Assembly (NCBI RefSeq): GCF_002865645.1
Contig: NW_020194675.1
Span: 62,001-126,000 of the forward strand
Length of the DNA: 64,000 nucleotides
Direction of reading: 5' to 3'
Origin: Hyaloscypha bicolor E
Lineage: Eukaryota; Ascomycota; Leotiomycetes; Helotiales; Hyaloscyphaceae
Part shown: piece after piece, positions 45,014 through 56,309 of the stretch
Numbering within the stretch: the stretch's first letter is position 1
Layout: each line of letters opens with the position of its first letter
Notes under the pieces: model-generated
Seen by the model: only the letters and a program-made list of their open reading frames with translations
Database searches by the model: none
Told to the model about the DNA's origin: nothing
Program-made: the position numbers and the translations under genes

Positions 45014-46300
45014 CTCTGTCTAGTTTCGAAGTATGATTTAAACAATATATTCTGTTTTTACCAAAAAAGTTCCCATTTTGGAAACCTTAAAAATTGCACC
45101 AATGTTACGTGGCACCAGTCACGTGGTGCCACTGCACGTGACTTAGCGTGTAGCCAGTGCTTTTAGCCCGGCACACAGCCTTCAGCTCAATTCAAGCTCT
45201 TTACCACCACTGCAATATCACCTTATCGTGACAACCAACGGCGGCCGGCTTGTTATTAGAGCATATGTTTCCGATCCTGACAACAACCTTAGTAACGCAG
45301 ACTTGTTTGCTCAAATCTAGACAGAACGAGGCTCTTCGATCGCAATAGCTCCGTTATTTCCACGCGAAATAATTAGATTGAAGGGACACATAGATGTTGA
45401 TATTTGACGCTTGGGGTCGAAGATCTGATTTTCAGGTTCGAAATTATTCTCCACTAGATTGTGGGCAACTTGCCTTAATGTCGCGTTGTTCGAATTTGTG
45501 GAAATACGAAGTAGACAGGCTTGGTCACAAATAGTATTCCCTCCCGTGCCCTCTTCTAACGTAGTTGTACTTGGCTTCTATATCGAGGTAATAATTTCAC
45601 CTTTGAGGCGAAAACTATACTTCCGGCATGGCCGCGAACCAAAGGTGGCTGGAATCGAGGATGACATAAATGTATCTATCTATCTCGCGTTATTCGGTAT
45701 ACATGCTCCATGGCCATCACTGAAACCTCCCAGCCTTGGCTCCCAAAACAAAAGCTCCACTACCCATATAACCGCGTTCGATGCTTCCTTACTTGATCAT
45801 ACGCTGTGCCTTTCGAATCTCGTCTGCCATAGCATTATTCTCTATGGTTTACTAAATTACAATATATTAGGGACGTTATTTGTCGATAAGATATCTAGTA
45901 TCAGCAATTAATGGCTACGTACCTTGGAAGGGGCGTGAAGTATTTGAAAACAGCCCGTGCAATATTGAAAAGCATCATGCCGAGAAGGCAAAGATGTTTG
46001 ACAATAATGGGAATTATATCGACGAGACGGTGAAGTATGTTAATGTGAAAACGAAGCAGACAATTGGCTGTGGCCAAGGTAGCTGTTTGAAGCATAGCGT
46101 ACTGGGCATTCATTAAATATATAACGTTCGCAGATATAAGTCTTAAAGGAGTTAGTTGAGTAAATATAGAGCTGAAGCGTGATTCCAAGGACGAAGGTGT
46201 TTCCAAAGGAAAGAGAGTAGAGATCGTGGGAATAAAGAGGTAAAGAACACTGCAGCCCTTATATAAGAATTTTATTTGGTAGTACAAACATTAACAGGGG
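45014..46300. other. Gene-poor region
   Basis: It holds several CACGTG/CACGTGAC motifs (45115-45145) and short frames on both strands (for example 45459-45911 +), none with a recognisable motif. It may be decayed coding sequence. Confidence 0.4.
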
Positions 46301-46479
46301 TTAATAACCATTGGGTATTACTATGGGCATGGTTTCATACTCCCAGGATACATGCTCTGCATGGTCTTCCCAAAGCGGTTTAGACTCCCAGCTCTGGAGC
46401 TCGGAGTTCATCAAGAACCTCCAATCATCGATTACCTTCACTCGTTGCACAGTAATCGAATCATGACGTTGGTTTCGTC
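46301..46479 (-). pseudogene. Orphan C-terminal coding fragment next to a TIR element
   Basis: The minus strand reads HDSITVQRVKVIDDWRFLMN, SELQSWESKPLWEDHAEHVS and WEYETMPIVIPNGY, then a stop, with strongly protein-like composition. The frame starts exactly where the 560-bp TIR element (46481-47039) ends, so the element may have cut off the rest of the gene. Nothing convincing continues beyond 47040, and the family is not recognised. Confidence 0.35.
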
Positions 46480-46480
46480 T

Positions 46481-47039
46481 ACTGTATTAAAGGATTACTC
46501 TTGAATAACTTGAATAAAATATGAGTAACGAGTAGCTTAAATAACTTGAGTAAAGTAGAATAATTATTCATAAATAATTGTGAATAATCACGTGATTACA
46601 ATAGATCTACATATATTTAAATTTTAAAAAATAACTGAGGTACCACCTATTAAGCAGCCCTATATAAGGTAAGCTAGTACTTATACAAGGCTGCTTAAAA
46701 ACCAATTTTCTATAATAATAAACTAATTATTCTCCTCGGAATCTTGATTTTTCCTAGTTCTGGAAGTACTTTAGTATTGTTAAGGTTCGATCTGCTTACC
46801 AAGCGTTACTAACTACCTGATTGGGTAGCGAGGTGGCGCTAGGCCCCCCCCCGAAGCCATAACTGACTAGGCTAGCCCAATCACCTGCATAGATCACATG
46901 CGTTACCCAAGTTATTCATGAATATTCATGAATAACTTGAATATATGAATATATGAATAAAATATGAGTAACAGCTTTATGCTTGAACAAAATAAGAGTA
47001 ACGGCCATTATTCTATTTTACTCTTTTCATTTGACACAC
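46481..47039. mobile_element. 560-bp non-autonomous TIR element, copy 1
   Basis: It aligns along its whole length with 53206-53768: AATAAAATATGAGTAACGAG near the left end, TAAGCAGCC then ATATAAG in the middle, GGGTAGCGAGGTGGCGCTAG, and CTATTTTACTC...TTTGACACAC at the right end. The left terminus is degenerate (ACTGTATTAAAGGATTA). A 24-bp perfect palindrome made of two TTCATGAA units lies at 46912-46935. No coding sequence, and no target duplication visible here. Confidence 0.75.
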
Positions 47040-48760
47040 CGGTCGCACAACCCAATGCAAAGAATAAGTGGACTGAGCGGACACATAGACATGTTTCTAC
47101 ATACCACTCGTGGCGACGCATCTCAAGATCGTTGGCTTGGGTTATATAGAGAACAAGATCGCGGGAGGCAGAGGACCTAAGGAATTTTCAAATGATTGAT
47201 GATGGATGACTCGAGGCTTACTTTATGCTGCATGGATTAAGAGAAGGTGGGTAAAAGTTAAAATAGAGCAGTAAATTCACGATAACTCTTTACAAATATG
47301 CCATTTCTCTTGCCATGTTATAAAGAGTCTTTCTCCCTTTCACCTAGCTATACTCGAAGAGTCCTAGGAGATAGTATATAATATTGGACCAAAAGCATGA
47401 TTCTCCCTCGCAACGGCGATGTCGCCGTAGCGGAGGTTCAAGAGCGCTAAAGGTCGGTTTCCGGAGAATATGCCTGGCTGGCCATAGATATCAATTGGAA
47501 GGTTTATAAATCCACTTCCTCCATTCTCCTGGTCTTCGAAGGCTTCTCCTCGCTACCCCCACCATTTTCAGGTCGTTTCCTCTTACCACTTCCATGGCTG
47601 CCTTCCCCCAGCTCATTACAAACTTGCGCTGATTCCGGGGGTGCTACCTTCATCTCTATCCTCTTCCCGCTTTGCATTGTCCGCAGGAACCCAATCTTGG
47701 ATACCTTGTCGAGCCAAGCCGCGACTTCCCATGAAATGATCATCAATATGGGTGAAGCGTTCTGCCCTCGCAGGAGTCCTGCAGACCAACTTGACGACGA
47801 CGAAGCAGAGGTACCCACACGGCCGGCACCGTATCGAAACTAGCCTCAATTTGTACATCACGAATTATGTCACATGACCTTTCGAAGACCATCAAGAAAC
47901 ATCCATGGTGGTTTGGGCACGGCAGAGCAACGGCAAGAAGCATGCATCGCTCTCGATGAAATCTTCGAACACTACAGCGCTTTTGGGTACGAGGTAGCGG
48001 AAACGGATCCCGAGGTTGAGAGATGGCTTGCGGAGGCTGAAGCTGTAAAGGTGGAGATGTTGAAAACATACAATCAGAGGCGGAACAATCGCAGGGGGTC
48101 GTGTTGCTCGAGCTCGAGAAAATCTAGTGGACTGGCCAAATTTTGGCAATCTGGGAGGGGCAGATGAACCGGAAATGCTTGCTGGATCAGACGGATTGTG
48201 TTGAGCAGAAAGAATCAAGGATACAAGGATCAATGTCACCTTTCTGGTTAACACATTGAGCGTCGCTGTTTGGTCTCATCACCACTCACTTCGCCGGCAC
48301 ATCTGTGGGATTGGTTCTGTCTCTGATGTACGCAGTCTTGCTTCCTCGGAAACAAACAGAGCAGATTAAAGGTAGGAGCAGAACAACATGAAATAGAAAA
48401 GAGAAATATACCTTTTTTTTTTTTTGGAACTGGAAGACTGCATCATGACTGAAATGGTGGAATCAGTGGAACTCCACTTGAGGCTGTTGGAGTGCCGACT
48501 ACTATCGTTCACCGAAGTTCCTTCCTATACAAGCCAATCGGTTCTGCAGATTCGTTTTGACACCTCATGTGTATCATTAGATACAGTATCTAAAAGCCTC
48601 AAAGCCAGCCCAAACTCCTCCCCGCGAGAAACAAGTGATCTCTTACTCCATTGCAGCGTTGCGTACCCAAGGAAAGAAAATGCATCCATTGACAGCCTCC
48701 AGCCCAAACCCAGTGTCCCGCGCTAGACAAATAAACATTATTTTTTCAGAGCACTGGTTC
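47040..48760. other. Gene-poor region between a TIR element and the GH76 gene
   Basis: On the minus strand 47504-47818 ends with a basic tail (GSGKRKRPENGG, KPSKTRRMEEVDL) that could be a protein C-terminus, but no upstream exons can be joined. An opposite-strand small frame is listed separately. Confidence 0.3.
47874..48167 (+). CDS. Hypothetical small protein
   Basis: A 97-codon frame from an ATG. The middle (LDEIFEHYSAFGYEV, DPEVERWLAEAEAVKVEM) is acidic and helix-prone, followed by a Lys/Arg/Ser-rich tail. There is no motif and no family I recognise. The overlapping minus strand is also open, so coding status is uncertain. Confidence 0.2.
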   Translation: MTFRRPSRNIHGGLGTAEQRQEACIALDEIFEHYSAFGYEVAETDPEVERWLAEAEAVKVEMLKTYNQRRNNRRGSCCSSSRKSSGLAKFWQSGRGR

Positions 48761-50347
48761 TTAGATGCTCATCCAGCCAAACATGCCCGTTGCGCTAACA
48801 AGCATCAGTGTTGTCAGAATGCCCGCTCCCACTCTATCGCCCTGCGTCGCTGGTTTGATGGCTTCTGGATTCGCTACACTCTGAGATCCTGCGTTTGGAT
48901 TCCCGGAGCTCGTTCCTCCGGTAGCATTTGTAAGGGGCGCGCCGACTGCTTGCAACAGCAAGAGATTCGTGAAGATGACTGACATGGCAGCCATTTGTTG
49001 TCCTACTCCTTGGGTCCCATCCCAGACTGACCCCTTCGACCAACTTAATCCACAAGTTCGACCATTGGTGCCTCCTGAGCATTGTTGTGCTGCTGCGATG
49101 GCGGAGGCGCGGAGCTTGGGCATGATGAGGGCACGGGTCCATGGTGCGAGGAAAGTAGTCTGGGCGAGCCAGCGAGTGAGGTATGCTTTGAAGCTGAACA
49201 TGTCGGTTGTGCAGGTGAGTTTGGACTCGCAGGCGACTTCGTAGGCGATGTTGTCAGGGAAGAAGACGTTGAATGTTGCATTGAGGAGGCTGTTTACTCG
49301 CTGTTCCCAGATAGCACTGCCATTCGTCTTGGAAACATTAGAAGCAGAACTTTAACAAGGGGAGCAAAACATACGTAGTTATACATGTTGGCAGCACCGA
49401 GCAACCAGACGCCCATGTTGTAGGAGAATTGAATCTTGTTGATATCTGTGCAATTCGTCTCGATGTGGGCACCATCGTAGATGTTGTAGTTCGCGTCCAT
49501 CAGGCCAACGTTCGTGATCCAATTCCAGGTTTCCTCTGCCCTGTCGGCATAGGTAGCATTGTTCGTATATCGAGCAAGACGGGCACCGAGGTTGAAAAAG
49601 CAACCGTTCGCGATGGAGTTCTTGTAATCATATCCGGTAAGGTATTGGTACACCTGCCACCGGAGTCTGGGAAATGTCAGAATGTGGGCAAGAACCGGGC
49701 CTGGAAAAACTTACCCTCCACCGCATATCGTTTCTATTGCCAACCTCGTAGCCTGGGTATTAAAGACAGCTTGGGCAAGAGAAAGCCACGATGGCTGGCT
49801 CGAAGGCGGATTTTGGAAGTTGGTCTCAGCAGCAGTCATGGCAGTCATTCCCCAAAATCCTTGATCATCGTTACCCATGGATTGGGACCAATTCGAGGGC
49901 ATCATATCGTCGTGCTCTCCGACTTGCCACTGTATCCCTGCCTCGATAACGTCGTTGTATGATGAATCTCCGGTATAATGCCAATAATCGATCAATGATC
50001 CCCACATTGCTCCAGATTCCCACCAATAGTCTGCCCAAAGTCAGCATTTAGTATCAAATCCAGCGATTCTTGAACATACATCCGTTCGGCGGATTCGGTG
50101 GAGGGCCAGGTAATACTCCAGGGATTCCACCAGTCTGATTTCCATGGTAGTATGTCATCATATCATAGGCTAACGTGGCTGCTACACTCTTGATCGACGC
50201 TGGATTTCCAAGTCAGCACAACACCAGAGCACCATCTGCCAGCAACCATCACATACAGGTGTCATCAATCTTCAAATCAATCGCAACCACCAGGTTACCT
50301 CCCAAAAGAAGCGCTGTCGCGGCGCCTGAAACGAGTGTTGGAAACAT
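48761..50347 (-). CDS. DCW1: GH76 mannan endo-1,6-alpha-mannosidase, DCW1/DFG5 type, GPI-anchored
   Basis: Five exons: 50347-50257, 50199-50080, 50030-49715, 49666-49375, 49327-48761; 461 aa. Signal peptide at 1-24 ([15 protein letters not shown]). GH76 motifs: [17 protein letters not shown] at about 71, [10 protein letters not shown] with the paired Asp at about 125-126 (catalytic in this family), [21 protein letters not shown] and [18 protein letters not shown]. Cys pairs follow, including CGLSWSKG. The C-terminus is Ser/Thr/Asn-rich with a hydrophobic end ([18 protein letters not shown]), fitting a GPI-anchor signal. Dcw1/Dfg5 enzymes act at the plasma membrane and link GPI-mannoproteins to wall glucan. 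DCW1 and DFG5 cannot be told apart by eye. Confidence 0.93.
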
Positions 50348-51589
50348 GACGAAGTTGCTTTGGCTTCGTGCTCAGGGGTGAGGTCCGGATCGGAGGAACA
50401 GAGGTCGAGAGGTCGAGAGCTGGAGAACGGTCGCAAATAACGAGTGGACGTCAAAGACTTCGCAAGCCGTGCAATCGACAACTGATGCCGACGACGAGGA
50501 TGGGAAGTACACGACAGAGGGGGGTCGAAGTCGGCAGTCGACGTTGAAAGTTGGATATTAGCGGGAAGAGATTGGCGGTCGCTGGAGGGAACACGAACGG
50601 GTGCAAATCAAGCGGGTGCTGCACGGCGGCGGAGATCAGGGGGTTCAGCAGCCACAGAAAGGGTGGGTGTGAGGAATCCAGCGCTAGGCCGATAGTGGGC
50701 AAGCTGCAACGCGGCCGGCGTATTTAGGGCTCGTGATTGGCTGTGGCTGTCTATTTTCCCGCTTAATTTGGCATCAGATGCCGCCCGAAGATTGCTGTGG
50801 CGATCTCAATGGGGGGCGGTGCAACCCTCTTCAGGCTTAATTTATGAACAATAGCATTCAATTCGTATGGCAGAGTTCTAACTCCTCGCGCTTTGGGCTT
50901 CATTACGGCCTCGCTCGCCATTCTTACAGTGTGCACACCTCGCCGGTCCCCGCCGGGAGAATGATGAACGGAACACTCTTCCTTCAAATAGAGGCTCCAC
51001 CCCTAGCCTCATTTATTCCTAGGAGACACCAGATTGTGCGACGGCCTGAAGAAACTTTGGGCCTCAGCGGGTTTAATCCACAATTTCGTGAAGCTTAGGA
51101 TTTATACAAAGATGCAAAGAACAAGTGTCGTTCTCTAGGGGGGACAAATGGGATCGCGATGGGGGGTTCCAGTTGGCTGCTGAAACCGCGGAATTACAAA
51201 TTTTTGTGAAAGTGCAAAGCCACCTCCTATTTGCATGGCGGCGGGAGTGACGCACATCTTTTGCTTCTAAAAGTCTGTTCGTTCAATTTTGTAATAGTAA
51301 AAATGTCTTTTCGAGCCAGAGTATGAGCCAAAAGAAGCTTCCTCCCTTCACGTGTCACGTGAATTTCAATCATCATATTATTCTGGGTTTGATATTGTGA
51401 ACAGGTACAACCGAGTCTTTTCACGCAGTGGCGAGGAAATAGTTTAATTCTCAAACATCTCCGTTGATCTGCGGCCTTTCAAGTGTAGGAAAAATGGTTG
51501 CCCAAGTTCCCCCAAGCTACTTTGGAAAGGGGTAAACAGGGCACAGCTCGCTTAAACTGAAGTGTTTTGATTCTTTTACAACACAATCT
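50348..51589. other. Intergenic, GH76 promoter side
   Basis: No supported gene. Confidence 0.5.
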
Positions 51590-52680
51590 GCGCGTCACTC
51601 CTATCAGACCTGGATCACAATTTTATATATCGTTCCGTGGCATTTTGCAGGCCGAAATTACACACTCCTGTTGCTGCTCTCAAACATCCACAAGCTCACC
51701 CCACAAGGGTGACTTTGCTCACACCAAGTCCAAGCCCGCCCCTTTTACTGAGAATAACGTCTCTATTCACACACATTTCACCCTCCAGCTGATCTTTTTG
51801 TCAACGTTCTTGTGGGAAGAGCTGCAATGATTTTTGTAATCCTTTCTCCGATGATTAACGTCAAATTCCCAAAGCTACTTGTTACTCATTCGCTGCTACC
51901 AAACATTTGTAAATTCTCCCACCATCAGGCATGTACGCCTCTTCTCTCCTTCGTTCCACATCGACAATTCGACTCACTCTTATCCTCACAGTACTCTCGC
52001 CCACTTTGCTACCCTAATAGAGAGTTTAACATTTACAAAATATTATTAGACTTCAAGTCAACTAGGACCAATGACAGAGACTATCAACCGTACTCCGTCC
52101 CCTGAACGACCTGGGGCCAATCCTCCTGGGCTTCCCACCTTACGTCGTGTTTACTCGTCGTCTACCGCACCCCGGTCCTCATCCTTACAAGCATCACCTG
52201 TCAAGGATTGCTTCTCATCCTCAGCAATCTCAGTCCTCTGCCAGATCCTAATCATTAACAGTTCCCTCAGCACTCTCAGTAACCTCCGTGCTCATCGACC
52301 TCTTCGGCTTATAAAATCCCTGCGGCTCTTAAACATCCTCCGCTTTTAAGTAGAACACAGGGGCTTCCTCAGTCTCAGCAAGGTCCGTATTTTCTCTCCA
52401 GGTTCCTTCACTCCCTCGTCTCCTCAGTGTCTTCAAGTTCGGAAGATGTCTCAGTAGACTAGTCAATCCCAGCACCCGCAACCCCAAGCACTCGTCACCT
52501 TCAAGTGCCTCCGCATATTCCCCAAAATGAGCTTAATGCAAATCACCCATTACCGGAACATCACCCTCAGGGTGTCCCGGTCCCTTTTGCAAACAGTGGC
52601 GGTGCCCAGGGATGGAAGTGGGGAAAAGGGCAGCAAACACTAAGGCATGGTATTGATATAGTTCATGGTTATGTATGAGT
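51590..52680 (+). pseudogene. Unit A of a tandem array: decayed Pro/His/Gln-rich gene
   Basis: A Ser/Pro-rich frame from an ATG near 52070 (MTETINRTPSPERPG, SSSTAPRSSSLQ) is broken. A second frame after a TAG near 52458 reads HLQVPPHIPQNELNANHP, EHHPQGVPVPFANSGG and WKWGKGQQ. It is tied to the next gene mainly by the 3' flank, which aligns with that of the zinc-finger gene at 54087. The leader CGTCTCTATTCACACACATT (51760) recurs as CGTCTCCATTCACACACATT at 53097. Probably a dead paralogue. Confidence 0.4.
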
Positions 52681-53030
52681 TTCAAGTCGAGGGAAAACTC
52701 TGCTTTTGGCTTTTGGCTCGCCTAATTTTCACGCTGAGTCTGTTTAATGCTTTTCGATTAGGGCGATGTATGATCTTAGGCTGGGAGCAAATGGTCATAT
52801 CTGCCTGACATCTGTATGAAGTTGGTCTAGACTAGAGCTAAGGGTTCTGTACTTGTTGGATTCTATACAACGGTGGTGTTTATTGGCGCAGTCAAACTCC
52901 TTAGGGGTCTGAATCCAGTAATCTTACATAGTTTTTGCCTTGCCGGACTTTCTACATTATGCTAAACACGGCACGCGATGAGCTCATTAATACTAAAAGT
53001 TACTTTCTTCAAAGTATTTTCAAGAATCAA
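52658..53030 (+). repeat. 3' flank block of unit A, conserved in the array
   Basis: Two blocks align with 54958-55350: GGTTATGTATGAGTTTCAAG...GGCTTTTGGCTCGCCTAATTTTC, and CATAGTTTTTGCCTTGCCGG...CGCGATGAG. The corresponding unit B words are TGTTATGTACGAGTACCAAG, GGCTTTTGGCTGCCTGATTT, CATAGTCTTCTGCCTTGCCC and CGCGATGAG. Confidence 0.7.
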
Positions 53031-53205
53031 AGGAAACTGGAAGCAGTGCAATCTACTCTCTTATCAATAACTACGTGATTCATAAATACGAATTACGTCT
53101 CCATTCACACACATTTCAACGTCCATCTAAACCTTCTACGCCAGCTTCTATGCGTGTTAACAAGTGTTGTGATCCTCCCCAGTTTGGTCTCCAGAACCGC
53201 CACCG

Positions 53206-53768
53206 CAGTGTGTCAAAGGATTATTCAAGTTATTCAAGTTATTCATGAATATTCATGAATAACTTGAATAAAATATGAGTAACGAGTAGCTTAAATAAGT
53301 TGAGTAAAATAGAATAATTATTCATGAATAACCATGAATAACCATGAATAATCACGTATAAGTCACGTGGTTGCAATAAATTAATATATATTTAAATTTT
53401 TAAAAAAGAACTAAGATACCTATTAAGCAGCCTTATATAAGCTAAGCTAGTACTTATATAAGGGTACTTAAATACTAATTTTCTATAATAATAAACTAGA
53501 AGTATTACTAAGGTTCGATTCGCTTACCAAGCGCCATTACTACCTGACTGGGTAGCGAGGTGGCGCTAGGCGCGGGCCCACCCGGAGCCTTACCTGACTA
53601 AGCTAGCTCTATCACGTGCATAGATCACGTGCGTTATTCAAGTTATTCATGAATATTCATGAATAACTTGAATAATATATGAATAAAATAAGAGTAACGG
53701 GTTTTATACTTGACTAAAATAAGAGTAATGGCCATTATTCTATTTTACTCTATTCATTTGACACACTG
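53206..53768. mobile_element. 560-bp non-autonomous TIR element, copy 2
   Basis: The termini are CAGTGTGTCAAA and TTTGACACACTG, a perfect 12-bp inverted repeat. CCGCCACC occurs at 53197-53204 and 53769-53776, so an 8-bp duplication is likely (one extra G at 53205). TIRs beginning CAGTG with 8-bp duplications are typical of hAT elements. Two copies of a 24-bp perfect palindrome (53239-53262, 53643-53666) sit in subterminal positions. A GGTTCGATTC word resembling a tRNA B box lies near 53512. No coding sequence. Confidence 0.85.
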
Positions 53769-54086
53769 CCGCCACCCAGCGAATAATCCCCAACCTCTCA
53801 AGTAACAAATCATTCACAGTCTATCAAGCAACGCCTATAAATTCCCTCGTTTAGTCTTCCCCCTCTTCTCCCTCCCTTTCTTCCTGCCACAACAGTCCAA
53901 CATTCTCTCGTTTTCAAGCATGGCTACCATATCTTGATCGCAATACAGGAACTTGAAGGACGCCTCGGGTTCCAAGACAAGTGTACTGATATTACCTTAT
54001 TTCGCAGGACCGATTCCAAGTCAAGCAGACACAAAAGCACCTAGAGCTTCTAGGATATTCAAACTTCCAATTGAGGCAATAAGGCC

Positions 54087-54938
54087 ATGAACAACATGAA
54101 AGCCGCCAACTCACTCTTCAAAAGAGCACCGGGGCCCGAGCGTTGTATGGCCTGCCTCCAGGGAAACTTTACCCCAGAGGAATTACAAAAGCACATTCAA
54201 GACAGCCATGACAACGGTGGGAGAGGGGTCAGATGCAGCTATTGCCGGCTCAAAGGGACCGATTCACATTTCGAATCTTACGCAAATTTTTTAATACACT
54301 ACGATCAAGAGCACAGGCGCCCACCATCCGGTCCTTCTAAGCTGCATCAGCAATTTCAAGGTCAAGCCTCTCAAATTTCTCGACATCCCAAAGGTCTTCG
54401 AAACTTTCAATTCTCTCGGCAACCCGTTGGCAGGTCACAACCGTGGCACCCTTCACAACAGGGTGGTCGCTTCCAACGTCCTCAGCCGAGCAAGCAGCAA
54501 AGCCCGCGGCAGCTTGCATTTCCACTTCCTAAGTGTTCGGGTCCCGAGCTCACCTGTCCTCGTCATGGTTGCGGCCAGCCTTGTCGAGATGTAGGTGACT
54601 TGCGTCTGCATATGGAAGCAGTGCATAAGGATCACGGGCAGGTCCAGGGCCAGGGCTCTCAAATCCGAAGCCCAGTCGTTCAATCTCCACGAGGCAATCG
54701 AAAACCTAAATATCTCGAAAGATTCCGGCTCCAACAAAGCTCTTCTCCGTCGACGGTATCTCAAGTTTCCCAGCGCGCTCGAAGCTTTTCTCATGGTCCT
54801 TCCCGCGGCCCTCAACCAGTCGATCTCGGCCCTTTTAAAGATCGCGGGCGTCTGGCCCAGGTTGGACCTGCTACGCAAACTGGTGGATCTGGCGGCATGC
54901 TCAGAAAGGGAAGCTTGAAGGAGGCGAAGAAACACTAA
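54087..54938 (+). CDS. Unit B: zinc-finger-like protein with a Gln/Ser/Arg-rich body
   Basis: A single exon of 283 aa. Three Cys/His modules are visible: CMACLQGNFTPEELQKHIQD with SH (residues 19-40), CSYCRLKGTDSHFESYANFL with IHYDQEH (about 50-76), and CPRHGCGQPCRDVGDLRLHM with EAVH (about 158-180). The spacing is looser than classic C2H2 (C-x2-C or C-x4-C, then H-x4-H or H-x5-H). Between and after them the chain is disordered, rich in Gln, Ser, Arg and Pro, ending KGSLKEAKKH. It is likely a nucleic-acid or protein-binding factor. A six-codon upstream frame (ATGGCTACCATATCTTGA) at about 53920 could dampen translation. Its relatives are the decayed unit C and probably A. Family not recognised. 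Confidence 0.6.
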   Translation: MNNMKAANSLFKRAPGPERCMACLQGNFTPEELQKHIQDSHDNGGRGVRCSYCRLKGTDSHFESYANFLIHYDQEHRRPPSGPSKLHQQFQGQASQISRHPKGLRNFQFSRQPVGRSQPWHPSQQGGRFQRPQPSKQQSPRQLAFPLPKCSGPELTCPRHGCGQPCRDVGDLRLHMEAVHKDHGQVQGQGSQIRSPVVQSPRGNRKPKYLERFRLQQSSSPSTVSQVSQRARSFSHGPSRGPQPVDLGPFKDRGRLAQVGPATQTGGSGGMLRKGSLKEAKKH

Positions 54939-54957
54939 GGGGCTTCATTTGGGCTAC

Positions 54958-55350
54958 TGGCCATTGTTATGTACGAGTACCAAGTCCAGGGAGGTGGAAT
55001 GTTTCTGGTTTGGCTTTTGGCTGCCTGATTTTCGCTGTTATCTTGTTTATTTACGTAGATGGGTGAGTGTCGGAAGAGGAAAGCTTCTCTAGATTTTCAA
55101 CTTTGCTCGCAGTTTACTTGGCTTTTGCACAGAATTGGTAGTCGGAGACTGCAGCTAGTGATTCTGTATTATTTCCTATGGGGCTCGATAATCTTGAGGA
55201 AGTGGTGTTTAGAGAGGAGCCACAGTCTTTGGGGGTGGAACAGAGAAAAAGGGATCTGTACATAGTCTTCTGCCTTGCCCGACTTTTAAGCTGAGCTGGA
55301 CTTCGAACGCGATGAGTTTAACAATATCAAAAAGTGAATTGTAAATGCTC
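54958..55350 (+). repeat. 3' flank block of unit B, conserved in the array
   Basis: Counterpart of 52658-53030 (see there). The two conserved blocks are about 215 bp apart, against about 190 bp in unit A. Confidence 0.7.
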
Positions 55351-55701
55351 TGCCTTGAATTATTCTCTTGAACCACAGCTCGGGGAATCAATGAAGTGAG
55401 GTGTGCAGGAACCACTCTTGAATTCTCGTACGATCCACGCTATCAGTCTCGAATAACGGTATTTCTCGTGTTCATTTCGCTGGTAACTTATTATTCACAC
55501 GCTCTCATCAAGGATGTCAAGGTTTCGTACCCCTCTCCTCTAACTTCTTTCTTCTACATCCAAAACTCAAAGTTCATTTTCGAGTTCTCTCCTTTAAACT
55601 GCAATCTTTAAGGGAAAGAAAAGAGATTCAAGAAAATCAAGGCGTTCCACGGCACAACGAGCTTCAGAAAAGTCAGGGCACATCGACCTTCAAACATTAA
55701 G

Positions 55702-56309
55702 ATGTTGTGCCACGGCTGCAATTACCACGTTCTGAGCCTTCAAAAAATATGGGATCACATCGCGGTGTCCCTGGACCACCAAGACGGCCGGATTTCATGC
55801 CCGATGTGCGGCCGGTTTTTCAGCCCGAACGAGGAAGGCAACAAGAACTTTTGGGAACACTGTGAGTCTGTGACGACGAGCACCCATGGGATGGAGTGGA
55901 CAGAAAGTTTCTTTGCAGAGTGCCTGGCTGCAAGGAAACATTTCTCAGTGAAATTTATCGAGAGATTCACATTGCCGGTGATCCAAAGCACAAAGTTATT
56001 TGTCCTCTACCTCGTCCAGGGCATCCTCCAATTAGGCACCCGACACACCGTGAGCATTCTCAACACGCTCAACTTCCTCAAATAGTCGTTTGAGCTGCTC
56101 CGGTTCAAGAATTGGGTGGTGATTACAGTGATTGTGGCGGTTATCAAGGTCCTTCATGGTATCATAGTACTCCACCTCCTGAAGCAGCCCCTTCTCTCGG
56201 CCCTCAGCGGCATTTACAAACACAAACTTCTCAGCGAGATCACAGATCGAGTAGCCCATCCTCAAGGGGAGAAGGAACAAGTGAGAGACAGGTGAAAAGG
56301 AGACGCTAG
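55702..56309 (+). pseudogene. Unit C: decayed zinc-finger gene
   Basis: The ATG frame gives MLCHGCNYHVLSLQKIWDHI, then RISCPMCGRFFSPNEEG and FWEHCE. A one-base shift near 55865 is needed to continue with CDDEHPWDGVDRKFLCRVPG and CKETFLSEIYREIH, then a Pro/His-rich stretch. An in-frame TGA (near 56091, plausibly from CGA) interrupts it before DCGGYQGPSWYHSTPPPEAA and a Ser/Arg-rich end, RQVKRRR. The three Cys/His modules and the disordered basic tail copy the layout of unit B. The frameshift and stop make it a pseudogene unless a tiny intron is spliced at the GTGAGT (55863). Confidence 0.55.

Noticed and set aside
45901..46287. 128-codon hydrophobic minus-strand frame
   Set aside because: The hydrophobicity comes from AT-rich codons; no start context, family motif or partner exon.
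47892..48254. Minus-strand frame beginning with a signal-peptide-like sequence
   Set aside because: The following sequence has no domain logic and overlaps a more protein-like plus-strand frame; treated as chance.
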